From: Bacillus sp. MM2020_1
GTDB taxonomy: Bacteria > Bacillota > Bacilli > Bacillales > Cytobacillaceae
Assembly (NCBI GenBank): GCA_011250595.1
Contig: JAANMP010000015.1
Coordinates: forward strand, 1 to 64,000
Direction: 5' to 3'
Length of the DNA stretch: 64,000 nucleotides
The notes below the pieces were generated by a model. That model was not told the DNA's origin, ran no database searches, and saw only the letters and a list, made by a program, of their open reading frames with translations. The translations under genes were made by a program, and so were the position numbers. This document shows positions 19,805 through 29,331 of the stretch, in pieces; the stretch's first letter is position 1, and every line of letters starts with the position of its first letter.

Positions 19805-21103
19805 TCAACATTCATTTGTGATTCCATCCTGGGCGTTCACCCGGAATTCATGATCCGTTTCAAAGAATTTCGGCCGGATGACATAAGTAAAATACACATA
19901 ACCGAGAAAAAGAAGCAGACTCGCCAAAATAAACGGGAGTGTATAGTTCTTTCCGGCTAAGATGGTGCCGACTAGAAATGCGGCTAATGCAGATCCAATG
20001 CTTCGGAAAACAGCTCTCATTCCCGCATACAAATCCCGTTCCTCATCCTTAAATGAGGACATGGATAGGCTGTCAACCAGATTGGTCAGCATGGTAAATA
20101 CCCCGCCCCTAATTATTAAAAGCGTGGAAAAGATATAAGGGCTGATGTTTAAAAATAAAATAAAGCAAAGAATGATATTTACCATGTAAATATAAAGAAA
20201 AGTCTTTTTCACCCCGAAGCGGTCTATCAGTGCTGGTGAAAAAACAGAACCGATGAACAGTGCCAGACCGTTTAGAGCCAGCAGTATCGACACAGCCTCA
20301 TTCGAGAAGTCGAAACGAAACTTTATAAAAAGATTTAAATATGGCTGGAGGCAGGATACGGCCCCGCCAGTAATCAGTGCGAATACAGCAAACAACAGTA
20401 TTCTTTGCTTCAGATCATTGGAATGCTTACCTTCCTGTTGAGGGAGAGTCTTCCGATCAACTCCATTCTCGCTGGGCTGGTCTTTATCTTCTTCTGTAAC
20501 AAGTTTTTTTCGCTGTTCAGCGGGGAGCAGACCTCCCCTTACAAAGGCTAATAATAAAAACAAGATCGAAGTGGCTATTAATGTATTTTGGTAGCCTTTT
20601 TCCGATAATTCAATCCAGTGGGGCAAAAAGCCGCCAATTAAAGTTCCTGCTCCCGTAAAAGCTGTAAATACTGCGAATAAAAAGCTATAAGCTTGAGTTT
20701 CTTCCCTTTTCGATCGGCTATAATGGAACAACAACTGTATTTCAGTGGTTTCCACAAGCGTAAAACCCAGAGATACCACAAATTGAGCCAAAAAAAAGAA
20801 TGCAAAGCCTTCTGCAAAAGCAAAAATGCTGCATCCAATCGCAATGCTCGTAATCCCTGTAACCAGCAGCTTTTTTCGACCGGTTTTTTTAGCCAAAAGG
20901 CTTACAGGTATTGCAAGGATTCCCATTACTAAAATCCCCATTGATATGATCAGACCAATTTCCTTTTCAGTTATGCCCATTTCAATTAAATGCAGATTTA
21001 AGATCAAGGTAAACATTCCAATGCTCAGCCCGTACAGTGATTCAGTGGCCAAAAAACGTTTCACGCCAGACGGCAACGTAAGAAATCCTAATGACTGTAT
21101 CAT
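19805..21103 (-). CDS. MFS transporter
   Basis: Twelve-segment major facilitator with a hydrophilic central loop of about 35 charged residues (near 200-235). The short loop after segment 2, SLLAKKTGRKK, is the usual MFS motif A region. I place the start at the ATG (21103), which gives 432 residues, since the upstream TTG would sit directly on the AAAGG ribosome site. It is encoded between the MalG-like permease and the GH63-like enzyme, so uptake or export of a sugar or glycoside is likely. It may add to, or substitute for, the ABC importer whose binding-protein gene is interrupted. Confidence 0.85.
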   Translation of the reverse strand: MIQSLGFLTLPSGVKRFLATESLYGLSIGMFTLILNLHLIEMGITEKEIGLIISMGILVMGILAIPVSLLAKKTGRKKLLVTGITSIAIGCSIFAFAEGFAFFFLAQFVVSLGFTLVETTEIQLLFHYSRSKREETQAYSFLFAVFTAFTGAGTLIGGFLPHWIELSEKGYQNTLIATSILFLLLAFVRGGLLPAEQRKKLVTEEDKDQPSENGVDRKTLPQQEGKHSNDLKQRILLFAVFALITGGAVSCLQPYLNLFIKFRFDFSNEAVSILLALNGLALFIGSVFSPALIDRFGVKKTFLYIYMVNIILCFILFLNISPYIFSTLLIIRGGVFTMLTNLVDSLSMSSFKDEERDLYAGMRAVFRSIGSALAAFLVGTILAGKNYTLPFILASLLLFLGYVYFTYVIRPKFFETDHEFRVNAQDGITNEC

Positions 21104-21232
21104 AGAGTGTTTCAACCTTTCATTTTTTAAAATATTTTAGGGGTGTATCTCCCTATCTATAAAACTACCAATCAGAAGGGATTGCGCCCCTTCCTATTCG
21201 TAGTTGTTATTCAACTCCTATTCACCAACCCT

Positions 21233-22063
21233 TTATCCCTTTACGCCTGACTTCGAAACATCCTCGACAATGTAGCGCTGGGCAGCAAAGAAAAGAACAA
21301 GTGGCGGGATACTGATTAGGAAGGTAATAGCCATGATTCCCTCCATATCGACACCAAACATTCCCTTGAACTGCGCAAGACCAAGTGTCAGTGTATATTT
21401 ACTCTGATCATTCAAAAACACGAGCGGTCCTAGGTAATCATTCCAGCAGTTCAGCATGCTGAAGACTCCAACTAGGATTAATATTGGCTTCATAAGTGGA
21501 AGATAAATTTTATAAAAAATTTGAAAAGAGTTAGCACCATCTATTCTTGCCGCTTCATCAAGTTCCTTTGGTATCCCCATGATGAACTGGCGCATCAAAA
21601 AGATATAAAACGGAGCACCGAACCAGGCAGGAACAATCAGCGGTTTCAACGTATTGATCCAGCCTAGGAAGTTAAATTCCATATATAAAGGTATCATTGT
21701 CACTTCCCACGGAATCATCATCGTGGCTAGAAGCACCATAAATAAGAAATCTCTTCCCTTAAAGGTAAATCTCGCAAATCCATAGGCGACGAGTGCCGAT
21801 GAAACGATTTGGCCAAGTGTTGCTAAGATTGTTACCGTGAGTGAATTCTTTAGAAATTGCGTAAAAGGCTGAGAAACCCAGGCTTCCTTAAAGTTCTCAA
21901 AGTGGAGACTGGAAGGAATCCACTTGGGCGGGAACAGATAGAGCTCTTCTGGGGATTTTAACGATGTCGTTACCATCCAAAATAATGGTGCCAAAAATAA
22001 CAGTGAGAAAAAGATTAAGATTCCGTATATAAAGGTTTTTTCAACCCTGCTTTTCATTTTCAT
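21233..22063 (-). CDS. carbohydrate ABC transporter permease, MalG-like
   Basis: CUT1 permease with six hydrophobic segments and EAA loop LDEAARIDGANSFQIF near residue 180. The start is set at the third possible codon (ATG at 22063) because GTGGGG lies directly before the first ATG at 22069 and 7 bases before this one; that gives 276 residues. It follows the MalF-like gene by 36 bases in the lacZ operon. The ATPase is not encoded here. Confidence 0.9.
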   Translation of the reverse strand: MKMKSRVEKTFIYGILIFFSLLFLAPLFWMVTTSLKSPEELYLFPPKWIPSSLHFENFKEAWVSQPFTQFLKNSLTVTILATLGQIVSSALVAYGFARFTFKGRDFLFMVLLATMMIPWEVTMIPLYMEFNFLGWINTLKPLIVPAWFGAPFYIFLMRQFIMGIPKELDEAARIDGANSFQIFYKIYLPLMKPILILVGVFSMLNCWNDYLGPLVFLNDQSKYTLTLGLAQFKGMFGVDMEGIMAITFLISIPPLVLFFAAQRYIVEDVSKSGVKG

Positions 22064-22099
22064 AGTCATACCCCACGTATCAATAGATTGGCTGCAATT

Positions 22100-23044
22100 T
22101 TATTTCTTCTTCACTTCTCCTTCGTAATACACCCAGGCAGACGAAGATTTAAACACTAGCATCGTTAAACCTAAAACAATCAAAAACATAAACCATGCAT
22201 TTGCGGAGGAATAGCCCATTTTAAAATATTTAAAGGCATTCTCATAAACATACATGGCGTAGAAATAAGTTGAATTGAGCGGCCCTCCGCCGGTTAATAG
22301 CAGAGCTAAGGTCAATTGTTGAAAGGCAGCGATAATCGTTGTGATGACATTAAATAGAATGGTTGGCGTCAAGAGCGGCAGGGTGATTTTGAAAAACTGA
22401 GTTAGCTTATTTGCTCCATCAATAGATGCCGCTTCATAAATTTCACCCGAAATGCCTTTTAAACCAGCCAGGAAAATTAACATCATCGTCCCTTGACCCC
22501 AAAGGCTGGCAATCACCATGGCTACGAGTGCCCAACCCGTCTCATTCAGCCAGTTAGGACCTGTAATATCAACCAAAGAAAGAAAGTAATTAAGAATACC
22601 GTATTCACCATTGAAAACCCATGCCCAGATCATTGCAAGGGCAACGCCTGAAATCACAGACGGAAGGTAGAAAAATGTTCGGAAAAAGGAGTGACCTTTT
22701 ACATTTTGATTCAATAAAATCGCTAAAACTAAGGCGACAATAATATTTAAAGGAACGAACAGTGCAGCAAATTTCACCGTCACCCACAATGATTGCCAAA
22801 ACAACGGGTCATCCATAAACATCGTTTTATAGTTATCTAGACCGATAAATGTCGGCTCACCGACAACTGGCCAATCATAAAAACTGATAAAAAGCGAATA
22901 TAATAAGGGTCCGAGCGTGAAGGCTAGAAACCCGATTACCCATGGGGAGATAAAAAGAAGTGGGACCAGAAAGTCCCACTTTATTTTCTTTTTCTTATTT
23001 ATTTCCACATAGGGTGTTGGTGTGGCAGGTAAAGTTTTCAACAT
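22100..23044 (-). CDS. carbohydrate ABC transporter permease, MalF-like
   Basis: CUT1 permease partner of the next gene, six hydrophobic segments, EAA loop YEAASIDGANKLTQFF near residue 205. The ATG at 23044 (AATGGGG before it) is preferred over the GTG two codons upstream, giving 314 residues. It lies 25 bases downstream of the interrupted binding-protein gene, so its translation does not depend on readthrough of that stop. Confidence 0.9.
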   Translation of the reverse strand: MLKTLPATPTPYVEINKKKKIKWDFLVPLLFISPWVIGFLAFTLGPLLYSLFISFYDWPVVGEPTFIGLDNYKTMFMDDPLFWQSLWVTVKFAALFVPLNIIVALVLAILLNQNVKGHSFFRTFFYLPSVISGVALAMIWAWVFNGEYGILNYFLSLVDITGPNWLNETGWALVAMVIASLWGQGTMMLIFLAGLKGISGEIYEAASIDGANKLTQFFKITLPLLTPTILFNVITTIIAAFQQLTLALLLTGGGPLNSTYFYAMYVYENAFKYFKMGYSSANAWFMFLIVLGLTMLVFKSSSAWVYYEGEVKKK

Positions 23045-23069
23045 GAACACCCCATTTATTTAATATAGT

Positions 23070-24350
23070 CTACTTCTTCATGTATTTTTCAGAGTCCTCA
23101 ACAGCTTTGTTTAGTAGTTTCTCTGCATCCTGTCCAAGCATAACTGCATTAACGGCGGCAGACAGATTGCGGTTAATTTCATTCCAATTGCTGTTCAAAA
23201 GAAATGCTGGTATATCATCAGAACGTTCAAGCATTTTATAGAATGGACTTACTAATGGATCTTGCTCCATATTCATTTCCTTTACCACACTGATTCGAAC
23301 CGGTAAATCGGCGGTACGCATTTTAATGGCTTCCGCTGAGGAATAAAACTTCACAAATTTGTAAGCAAGATCTTTATGCTTAGAATCCTTTGCAACAGAA
23401 ACGGCAGATGAAGCAATAACCCCTTTGGCCGGCTTGTCGCCAAAGGATGGAACTTAAACCGTTCCAAAATTAATCTTAGCTTCTTTAAATCCTGCTAATG
23501 GCCAAATACCACTTTCCCACATGGCGATTTTTCCTGCTTTGAAAATATCATCACCACTTTGTTGGTTTTTCCCGCCAACAAGAACAGCGCTTTTATCTTT
23601 AAGAAGATTACTTAAAATTTGGATTGATTCAATTGTTTCAGGACTGTTCATATAGCCCTTAACTGCTTTCCCGTCGGCACTGATGAAGCTTCCGCCATTG
23701 CTCCATACCAATCCTTGAAGGTCATACGTATCTGGTTCTGGCACGATCCCAACACCATATTGCTTTTTGCTCGGGTCTGATAATTTTTTTGAAATTTGCT
23801 GGAAGTCATCCCATGTCCAGCCATCCTTTGGATACGGGACGTTAGCCGCATCAAATAAATCCTTGTTATAATAGACAACCCTTGTTGTAAATCCAGCAGG
23901 CATTCCATAGACTTTTCCGTTCATGCTGGAGTAATTAAATAAACCTTGGTAAAAATCATCCATATCCATTTCTGTATCGCCTTCGAGGTACGCATCAAGC
24001 GGCTCGAGAGACTCGTAGTATGCAGGGAAATTCCACATATACATCATATCTGGCGGATTTTTCGCCCCAAAGGATGCGGCTAGTTTCTGATCAAAACCGT
24101 CACCGTAAGCTTCGACTTGAACCTTTACACCAGGATTTTTTTCTTCAAATTTTTTGGCAATATCCTGTTGAATTTTCAGGGCCTCACCGGAATCCCAGGT
24201 AGCAAAACGAAGTGTAGTATTTCCTTTTCCATCCTTCTCTTCCCCAGTTCCTCCAGATGCTTTTTCTCCTGAACTGCTGTTCGAGCAAGCGGCCAAGGAG
24301 AAGGCACTAACTAGTACTAAAATCATCGCTAGAAAGCTGATTTTTCTCAT
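23070..24350 (-). pseudogene. sugar-binding lipoprotein split by an in-frame TAA
   Basis: Family 1 extracellular solute-binding protein of the ABC importer encoded next. The signal peptide ends in SLAACS (lipobox). Codons 1-298 read cleanly to FGTV, then a TAA at 23456-23454, then the same frame goes on as VPSFGDKP and through another 127 codons to KYMKK, with the usual C-terminal half features (VAKDSKHKDLAYKFVKF). No shift of frame is needed; only one codon is wrong. CAA to TAA (Gln to stop) would explain it and would give a normal 426-residue protein. The stop removes the C-terminal third, which would abolish binding unless it is read through or is a sequencing error. Confidence 0.85.
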
Positions 24351-24383
24351 TTCTGAATTCCCCCCTCTTTAGATAAAAAATTA

Positions 24384-24419
24384 ACCGCTTTCATTGTACT
24401 TCGAATGAAAGCGGTCACA
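24384..24419 (-). promoter_or_regulatory. cre sites within a hairpin before the lacZ operon
   Basis: Perfect inverted repeat ACCGCTTTCATT / AATGAAAGCGGT (24384-24395, 24404-24415). The right side reads TGAAAGCGGTCACA on the plus strand (24406-24419), a full match to the cre consensus TGWAANCGNTNWCA; the left side read on the minus strand, TGAAAGCGGTTAAT, is a 12/14 match. The same hairpin with the TTAATTTTTTAT that follows on the minus strand could terminate the yesN-like gene. A -10-like TACAAT (24399-24394) lies in the loop. It sits about 35-70 bases before the binding-protein gene. Confidence 0.65.
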
Positions 24420-24472
24420 TACTGAAATTCATCTTAACTTGTTCGTAATAATGTTTTAATTCTCTGTGAAGT

Positions 24473-25264
24473 TTACGGGATAGGGGTAAAATCGTCCGAA
24501 TGGATTCCCCTTTTTGTTTGACGGTAGTCTGATGGTGTATGTCCCGTACATTTTTTAAACCATTTACTAAAATATTTCCCGTCCTGCACTCCAATCTTCT
24601 CCCCAATTTCCTGTAAAGTGAGAGTGGTAGTTTCAAGCAATTCGCAAGCAGCATCGAGCTTTAACCTTTCCGTAAATGCATGGAAGCTTTCCCCTACGGA
24701 CTTACTAAAAAGGGTACTAAAATGGCTTCTACTTAGGCATACTTCATATGCAATATCAACCGATGAGTAGGATTTAGAAAGATCTTTCGTGATTAGTTGA
24801 ACGGCTTTTTGAATCGGTTCCGGCCATTTTTCATCAATGCTATATGTTAAGACCTCTGGTTCATTTGAGTTTTGTTCATTAACTCCTGATTGTATTTCAG
24901 CTGAGAATTGTTTTAGATATTCTTCAAATTCATCATCTTGAAAAGCTGTTTTTAAGATATAACCGGAAGCACCAAGCTTAATGCCTTCCTGGGCATATTC
25001 AAAATCCCGATGGCAGCTTAATAGCAGGATTTTTGTGTTCGGGGCAGCTTGTTTAATTTTCCGAGCCAGCTCAATACCATTCTGTTCTGGCATGACAATA
25101 TCTGTAATGACGACCTCAGGAGAATGTTCAAGAAACGCTTCCCAGCCTTTCTGACCATTGGATGCATCCGCTACCACTTCCATATTGTATTTCTGCCAAT
25201 TCACCGTTGCCATTAACCCTTTTCGGACGATATATTCATCATCAACCACTATGACTTTGATCAT
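24473..25264 (-). CDS. response regulator, YesN-like with AraC DNA-binding domain
   Basis: Receiver domain (1-120) with the phosphorylation Asp in VVITDIVMPEQNG and Lys in GYILKTAF, followed after a short linker by an AraC/XylS double helix-turn-helix (about 160-258, ending GHTPSDYR). At 263 residues it is shorter than most YesN proteins because the middle region is reduced. Its start overlaps the kinase gene by 23 bases. Paired regulators of this kind control neighbouring sugar ABC importers, here the lacZ operon directly downstream. Confidence 0.92.
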   Translation of the reverse strand: MIKVIVVDDEYIVRKGLMATVNWQKYNMEVVADASNGQKGWEAFLEHSPEVVITDIVMPEQNGIELARKIKQAAPNTKILLLSCHRDFEYAQEGIKLGASGYILKTAFQDDEFEEYLKQFSAEIQSGVNEQNSNEPEVLTYSIDEKWPEPIQKAVQLITKDLSKSYSSVDIAYEVCLSRSHFSTLFSKSVGESFHAFTERLKLDAACELLETTTLTLQEIGEKIGVQDGKYFSKWFKKCTGHTPSDYRQTKRGIHSDDFTPIP

Positions 25265-26987
25265 TATTCATCCTCCTTTTTGGCCAGCGCATTTTGATCT
25301 TAGTTCCATCCTTTGGTTTTGATTCTATAATAAGTCCATATTCATTCCCAAAATGAAGCTTTAGTCGCTGATCGACATTAAACACGCCTATTCCCCTTGC
25401 TTTGTTATTTGGTGCATGGGTATTAAGTAAGTTTAAAGCCGTTTGTTCATTCATTCCTTTTCCGTTATCACTCAATGTAAGCTCAAGGAAGTCTGATTGA
25501 TCCTCAATCGATAATTCTATGATTCCATTTCCATCTTCAAAGGCATGGAAAAAGATATTTTCAAATAAAGGCTGCAGAGACAACCTTGGTATCAGAAACT
25601 CTAAGCATTCCGGACTAACCCTTTCATGGTAGTCAAACATATGGCCATAACGGATTTCCTGGACTTTCAAATAGTGACTTATCGTATCGAGTTCCTTTTT
25701 TAAGGAAATCAGTTCATCAGAAAAATTGAGATTTTCATGAAGAACCTCCGTAAGATGATAAATCATTTGCTGAACTTCCTTGGCATTACTGAGCCTTGCC
25801 TTCCACTGGATGGAGTTTAACGTATTAAACAACAAATGTGGATTAATTTGATAATGAAACGCCCTTAACTCTGCTTGCCGTTTTAACCGTTCTTTCTCAC
25901 CGATTTCATCAATTAATTCCTTAATTTGCTGAACCATCTGATTAAAGCTAATCGTTAATTTCCCAATTTCATCGTTTTCTTTAACAGGAATCTGAGTCTG
26001 CAGCTCCCCTACACTAACCAGTTCCATGGATTCCTTTAATCTTCTGATCCGTTTTGCCAGCGGTGCTGAAAAAACGATCGCTAAAAGAATAGCTAGGATA
26101 ATTAAAAAGAAAATGCCTAGCAACGTATAATTAAAGATCACTTCAGAGGATTGATAAAACAGCTTTTTAGGGACACGGATCTCAATTTTCCAGCCATAGG
26201 CATCAATATTTTTTACCCTGACAACATCACTTGAGAGTGGCGCCCTTTTCGCTTTTGTTCGGTAAATGACTTTACTCTTTTCATTATGGATGGTTACAAA
26301 GGCATGAACATCCCGTTCAAGGTACTTAATATAGGTAAAAAGTTCCTCGGCATTCGTCTCAATTAACAACTTGCTTCCTTTTAAAATTCCATATTGACTC
26401 TGTATAGGCAAAACCAAGCCAATCATTGGTTCAGGAGGTTTATTGCTTTCATAATGATCTGCAAGATAAAAACCAATCCAGCGCTCCCCTTGTTTTATTT
26501 GGCTCGCTTCCTTCCAAAATGGCATTTTAAACAGTTTTTGAGAATTGAGATGGTTTCCCCCGTAATAATAACCGGATTCTGTGATCAAGTAGATACCTTT
26601 TGTATTAAAAGTTTTATGGGCCTCAAGGAATCGTTCAAAATTCTTTTTCTCTATGAATCCTTCATAGGTCCTTGGAATCTCCTCTTTAATTACAATTAAG
26701 GTAGGATCGGACAAATATTGATGAATATCATTTGAAACAACAAACATCTGATTAATCGTATTTTCCAATTGGTTTTCAAGCTGAGCAACAGCAAAGTTTT
26801 CATATTCATTAAATTGTCTGTTCACAATCGTGGATGACTTTTGATAGGAGAGATAACCGAATAGTAGAAGAGGTATCAGTGCCACCACAATGAAAAACAG
26901 CATCAGCTTGGTGCGAAAGCTGCCATACAATTGATTCTTAACTTTTATCATAAAATTCTTGATAACTTCGACTCTCATCTTCTGCAT
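25242..26987 (-). CDS. sensor histidine kinase, YesM-like
   Basis: Membrane kinase of the YesM/LytS (HisKA-lacking, His_kinase) class. One membrane segment near residues 28-48, a large outside sensor region to about 290, a second segment (YTLLGIFFLIILAILLAIVF), a HAMP domain, the phospho-His motif FHYQINPHLLFNTLNSIQ, and an HATPase domain with DNGKGM and GIGVFNVDQRL. The start is uncertain: ATG at 26987 is used, with AAAGG close upstream. It phosphorylates the overlapping response regulator, probably on sensing an extracellular sugar. Confidence 0.9.
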   Translation of the reverse strand: MQKMRVEVIKNFMIKVKNQLYGSFRTKLMLFFIVVALIPLLLFGYLSYQKSSTIVNRQFNEYENFAVAQLENQLENTINQMFVVSNDIHQYLSDPTLIVIKEEIPRTYEGFIEKKNFERFLEAHKTFNTKGIYLITESGYYYGGNHLNSQKLFKMPFWKEASQIKQGERWIGFYLADHYESNKPPEPMIGLVLPIQSQYGILKGSKLLIETNAEELFTYIKYLERDVHAFVTIHNEKSKVIYRTKAKRAPLSSDVVRVKNIDAYGWKIEIRVPKKLFYQSSEVIFNYTLLGIFFLIILAILLAIVFSAPLAKRIRRLKESMELVSVGELQTQIPVKENDEIGKLTISFNQMVQQIKELIDEIGEKERLKRQAELRAFHYQINPHLLFNTLNSIQWKARLSNAKEVQQMIYHLTEVLHENLNFSDELISLKKELDTISHYLKVQEIRYGHMFDYHERVSPECLEFLIPRLSLQPLFENIFFHAFEDGNGIIELSIEDQSDFLELTLSDNGKGMNEQTALNLLNTHAPNNKARGIGVFNVDQRLKLHFGNEYGLIIESKPKDGTKIKMRWPKRRMNNDQSHSG

Positions 26988-27211
26988 CAACCTTTAATGT
27001 TTTCGCATGTTATCACATTTTTCATAACCGCATGTATCTCCCTTTTTGTCTCGAAAATATTTTTATAAATCTCCCTAAATCATAAACCAGAGTTGGTACA
27101 ATTTCTATAGACATTTTTTAAGGGAGAACGACTTTTATAGATAAAAAAATGAAGAAACAAAGAAAGAAAATCCTCCCTTTATCCCTTCATTCGGCCATAT
27201 TTCAAAATCGC

Positions 27212-27967
27212 CTATAATTTAATTTTATGTTGCTGCTCACTTACCCCATCCTTAGTGAAGACCCGCTCCACATATTGAATAGCTTGATCTGCCATTAACA
27301 TGACTGTCGAACTCCTCGTCCCGTAGTTCTCACTTTTGATGAACAGCGGGGAAAGCCTTCTTTCCCATTCTAAGGAGACGCCTGTGTGTGGAAGGAGTTC
27401 ATCAGGAGCTAGATCAACATTTTGGAGCATGGTCAAAAGTTTCTCGACAAGTTCATCCTGTTCGCCGTTGATAATTTTGGACATGCCTTCCTTACCCTTC
27501 TGCACTTTTGGCCACTCGGTATTTAATAAGTGATTGCTAACACCATAAATACCTGGGTCCACCGTTTGCAGCTTCTGCCCCTTATTTGAATAATAGTATA
27601 ATTCCGTTTTATCCCCTGCTAGTAGATTATAGCCCGGATAAAGCTCTTTTTTCTCTACAAGACTTTGCATATAATCCTTTACATTTCCTTTGTGTTTCAG
27701 GGCATCGGCCACCAATTCACCCCTTGAACGCTTACCTTCCGTTTCTTCCTTTGGATCGCGGTAATTGGTCAACGCCGCAAAGCGTCCTGTTCTGGTAATC
27801 CCCATCCATGTGCCCATTTTTTCTAAATCCCTGCCGGCGAGGATGTCAGGCTGGTCTTCCCAATAATGAGCCGGGGAAGTTGGCCTTTGAAGAAATTCAT
27901 CCCGGTTGGCTGCTACAATTAGCTTGTAGACTGGGTGGACTTTATAAGCAAATATGATTAAACACAT
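27212..27967 (-). CDS. NRDE-family protein
   Basis: Member of the NRDE (Tango2-like) family, named for the AANRDEF motif near residue 20-26. With the start at ATG 27967 the protein begins MCLI, as is usual in this family, where Cys2 is thought to be the N-terminal nucleophile of an Ntn-hydrolase-like fold; an upstream GTG would hide it. Length is 251 residues, typical. The NYRDP segment near 70 and RSSTVMLM near the end are also conserved. It lies 24 bases after a DinB-family gene. Biochemical function is not established. Confidence 0.85.
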   Translation of the reverse strand: MCLIIFAYKVHPVYKLIVAANRDEFLQRPTSPAHYWEDQPDILAGRDLEKMGTWMGITRTGRFAALTNYRDPKEETEGKRSRGELVADALKHKGNVKDYMQSLVEKKELYPGYNLLAGDKTELYYYSNKGQKLQTVDPGIYGVSNHLLNTEWPKVQKGKEGMSKIINGEQDELVEKLLTMLQNVDLAPDELLPHTGVSLEWERRLSPLFIKSENYGTRSSTVMLMADQAIQYVERVFTKDGVSEQQHKIKL

Positions 27968-27991
27968 TACAATCACAGCCTTACTAATAAT

Positions 27992-28525
27992 TTACCGTTT
28001 AAGTTTTAGGAGCATTTTTTTAATCAAGCGAATTTGGCCGCGATGGCTCAATTCATCTTCGAACACATGGAACCATTTAAAGAAGTTATTTGCTGGGTGA
28101 CCCCGCCAAAACGGCGTTTGTTCCAATAACCATTCATCAGGGAGCGTTTTAAAAGTTGCGATTGTCGTGTTTCTAACAGCGGCTAATTGCTCCATGTAAT
28201 AATCAATCGTGTTTCCTTTAATTTGTTCTCGTCCTAGATTTCCTAAATCTAAGCCGGGAAGTAAAGGGAGTAACTCTTCATCAGTGGGTTCACGATTCTC
28301 AAAGGTTAACACTTGATACACTTTTTCGACCGCTGCCATATGGGCTAACAACATTCCGATTGAATTTGCGTCCTCATCATAAATAAAGTCCAATTCGTCC
28401 ACCGTTAAATTCTTCACGGCCTCAATTGTCGTAACCCTTGTATAATTCATCATCGAAACCAATTTACTAAACTCCAGACCCAAACCATCTTTTTGATCGA
28501 TTAGGTATAATGTATCCAAATTCAT
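27992..28525 (-). CDS. DinB-family (DUF664-type) protein
   Basis: Four-helix-bundle metal protein of the DinB/YfiT-like group. The metal-ligand histidines are visible in LAHMAAVE (about 67) and HVFEDELSHRGQI (about 153-163). At 177 residues it is a normal size. Many members are thiol-dependent enzymes using bacillithiol, but this one has no direct clue to its reaction. It has no signal peptide. It forms a small unit with the NRDE gene. Confidence 0.83.
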   Translation of the reverse strand: MNLDTLYLIDQKDGLGLEFSKLVSMMNYTRVTTIEAVKNLTVDELDFIYDEDANSIGMLLAHMAAVEKVYQVLTFENREPTDEELLPLLPGLDLGNLGREQIKGNTIDYYMEQLAAVRNTTIATFKTLPDEWLLEQTPFWRGHPANNFFKWFHVFEDELSHRGQIRLIKKMLLKLKR

Positions 28526-28734
28526 TTAAATACCTCCACTTGGAAAAATGATGCACCATTTATTATTCGCTATCTTTATTAAAATCCCTTTTAACATAGT
28601 GGAATCCCTTCAGGCTTTTCAGTCTATTCATAAAGCTAAATTTGTTAAAAGAAAATAAGACGATTCCTGATGTTTGTTCGCATCTTTGGAAATGATAATA
28701 GCTACGACCTAATTTCATTTGGAGGTGTGATTCC

Positions 28735-28968
28735 ATGTCTGAATTCGAGCCGTTAGAATACGAAACTGGGACCGCGATTCGCGAATATGACATTATTGAC
28801 ATTAGCCAAACAGCCACCGGTTATGAAGTAGTCCTTGATATAGAATTGGACAGCGGTTATTCCTTAGCAGGAACAAAGTTGGAGGTCACCCATGAGGACC
28901 TTTTAGGATATGAAACCAATGATATCGAAGAAGGAATTAAATTTGCCTTGGGGTTTTTCAATCATTAA
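28735..28968 (+). CDS. hypothetical small protein
   Basis: 77-residue acidic protein with a strong ribosome site (GGAGGTG, 8 bases before ATG). Predicted as alternating strands, with no signal peptide or membrane part. I recognise no domain. The 209-base gap upstream holds no other gene. It is followed by another small gene in the same direction. Confidence 0.7.
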   Translation: MSEFEPLEYETGTAIREYDIIDISQTATGYEVVLDIELDSGYSLAGTKLEVTHEDLLGYETNDIEEGIKFALGFFNH

Positions 28969-29058
28969 CGAACTAAATTTTCAGGGCTAATCGCCATAAA
29001 CTGTGTTAAACTAACCAACGACGGTTAGGTATACGTACAATAATTTTGGAGTGGTTAA

Positions 29059-29238
29059 ATGAGTAACGCGAAAGGGAAAGGCGGAACAGGCAGAGGAACC
29101 GGCAAGAAGGGCTGGACTCGCTGGCAAGCTGGTGTTAAAAAAGCAAAAAGTGCCAAACCATATGTAAGCAAAGGTGTTAAACAAGCAACTGACGGGAACG
29201 TCACTAGCAAAAGTAAAGGTGACACATCCGATAAATAG
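29059..29238 (+). CDS. small basic Gly/Lys-rich protein (DUF3934-like)
   Basis: 59-residue protein, start ATG with TTTTGGAGTGG before it. The N-terminal third is AKGKGGTGRGTGKKGW, then WQAGVKKAKSAKPYVSKG. The strongly basic, low-complexity style and the KGWxRWQAGVKKAKSAKPY segment recall the small Bacillus proteins grouped as DUF3934; this is from memory. It is likely cytoplasmic and could bind nucleic acid, but nothing proves that. A good terminator follows, which supports a real transcription unit. It is too short for many gene callers. Confidence 0.7.
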   Translation: MSNAKGKGGTGRGTGKKGWTRWQAGVKKAKSAKPYVSKGVKQATDGNVTSKSKGDTSDK

Positions 29239-29247
29239 CGATATTTC

Positions 29248-29286
29248 AAAGACCTAGGGATGTCCCGTTTCCCTGGGTCTTTTATT
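29248..29286 (+). terminator. intrinsic terminator
   Basis: AAGACCTAGGGA / TCCCTGGGTCTT stem with one mismatch followed by TTTATTTT, 10 bases after the small basic protein gene. Confidence 0.85.
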
Positions 29287-29331
29287 TTGTGCTGTTAATT
29301 TGGAACTCGAATTTAACACACAAATCCCATA

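Noticed and set aside
21116-21232. GAAGGG / CCCCTTC hairpin before the MFS gene as a terminator
   Set aside because: Short imperfect stem without a T-run on the minus strand.
23070-23456. Frameshift as the cause of the split binding protein
   Set aside because: Both halves are in the same frame; a single in-frame TAA accounts for the break.
24415-24654. 79-codon minus-strand frame over the response regulator end
   Set aside because: A shadow of the AraC domain in another frame; the response regulator reads through completely.
29055-29249. 64-codon minus-strand frame
   Set aside because: It is the antisense of the small basic protein gene, is proline/leucine-rich and has no ribosome site.
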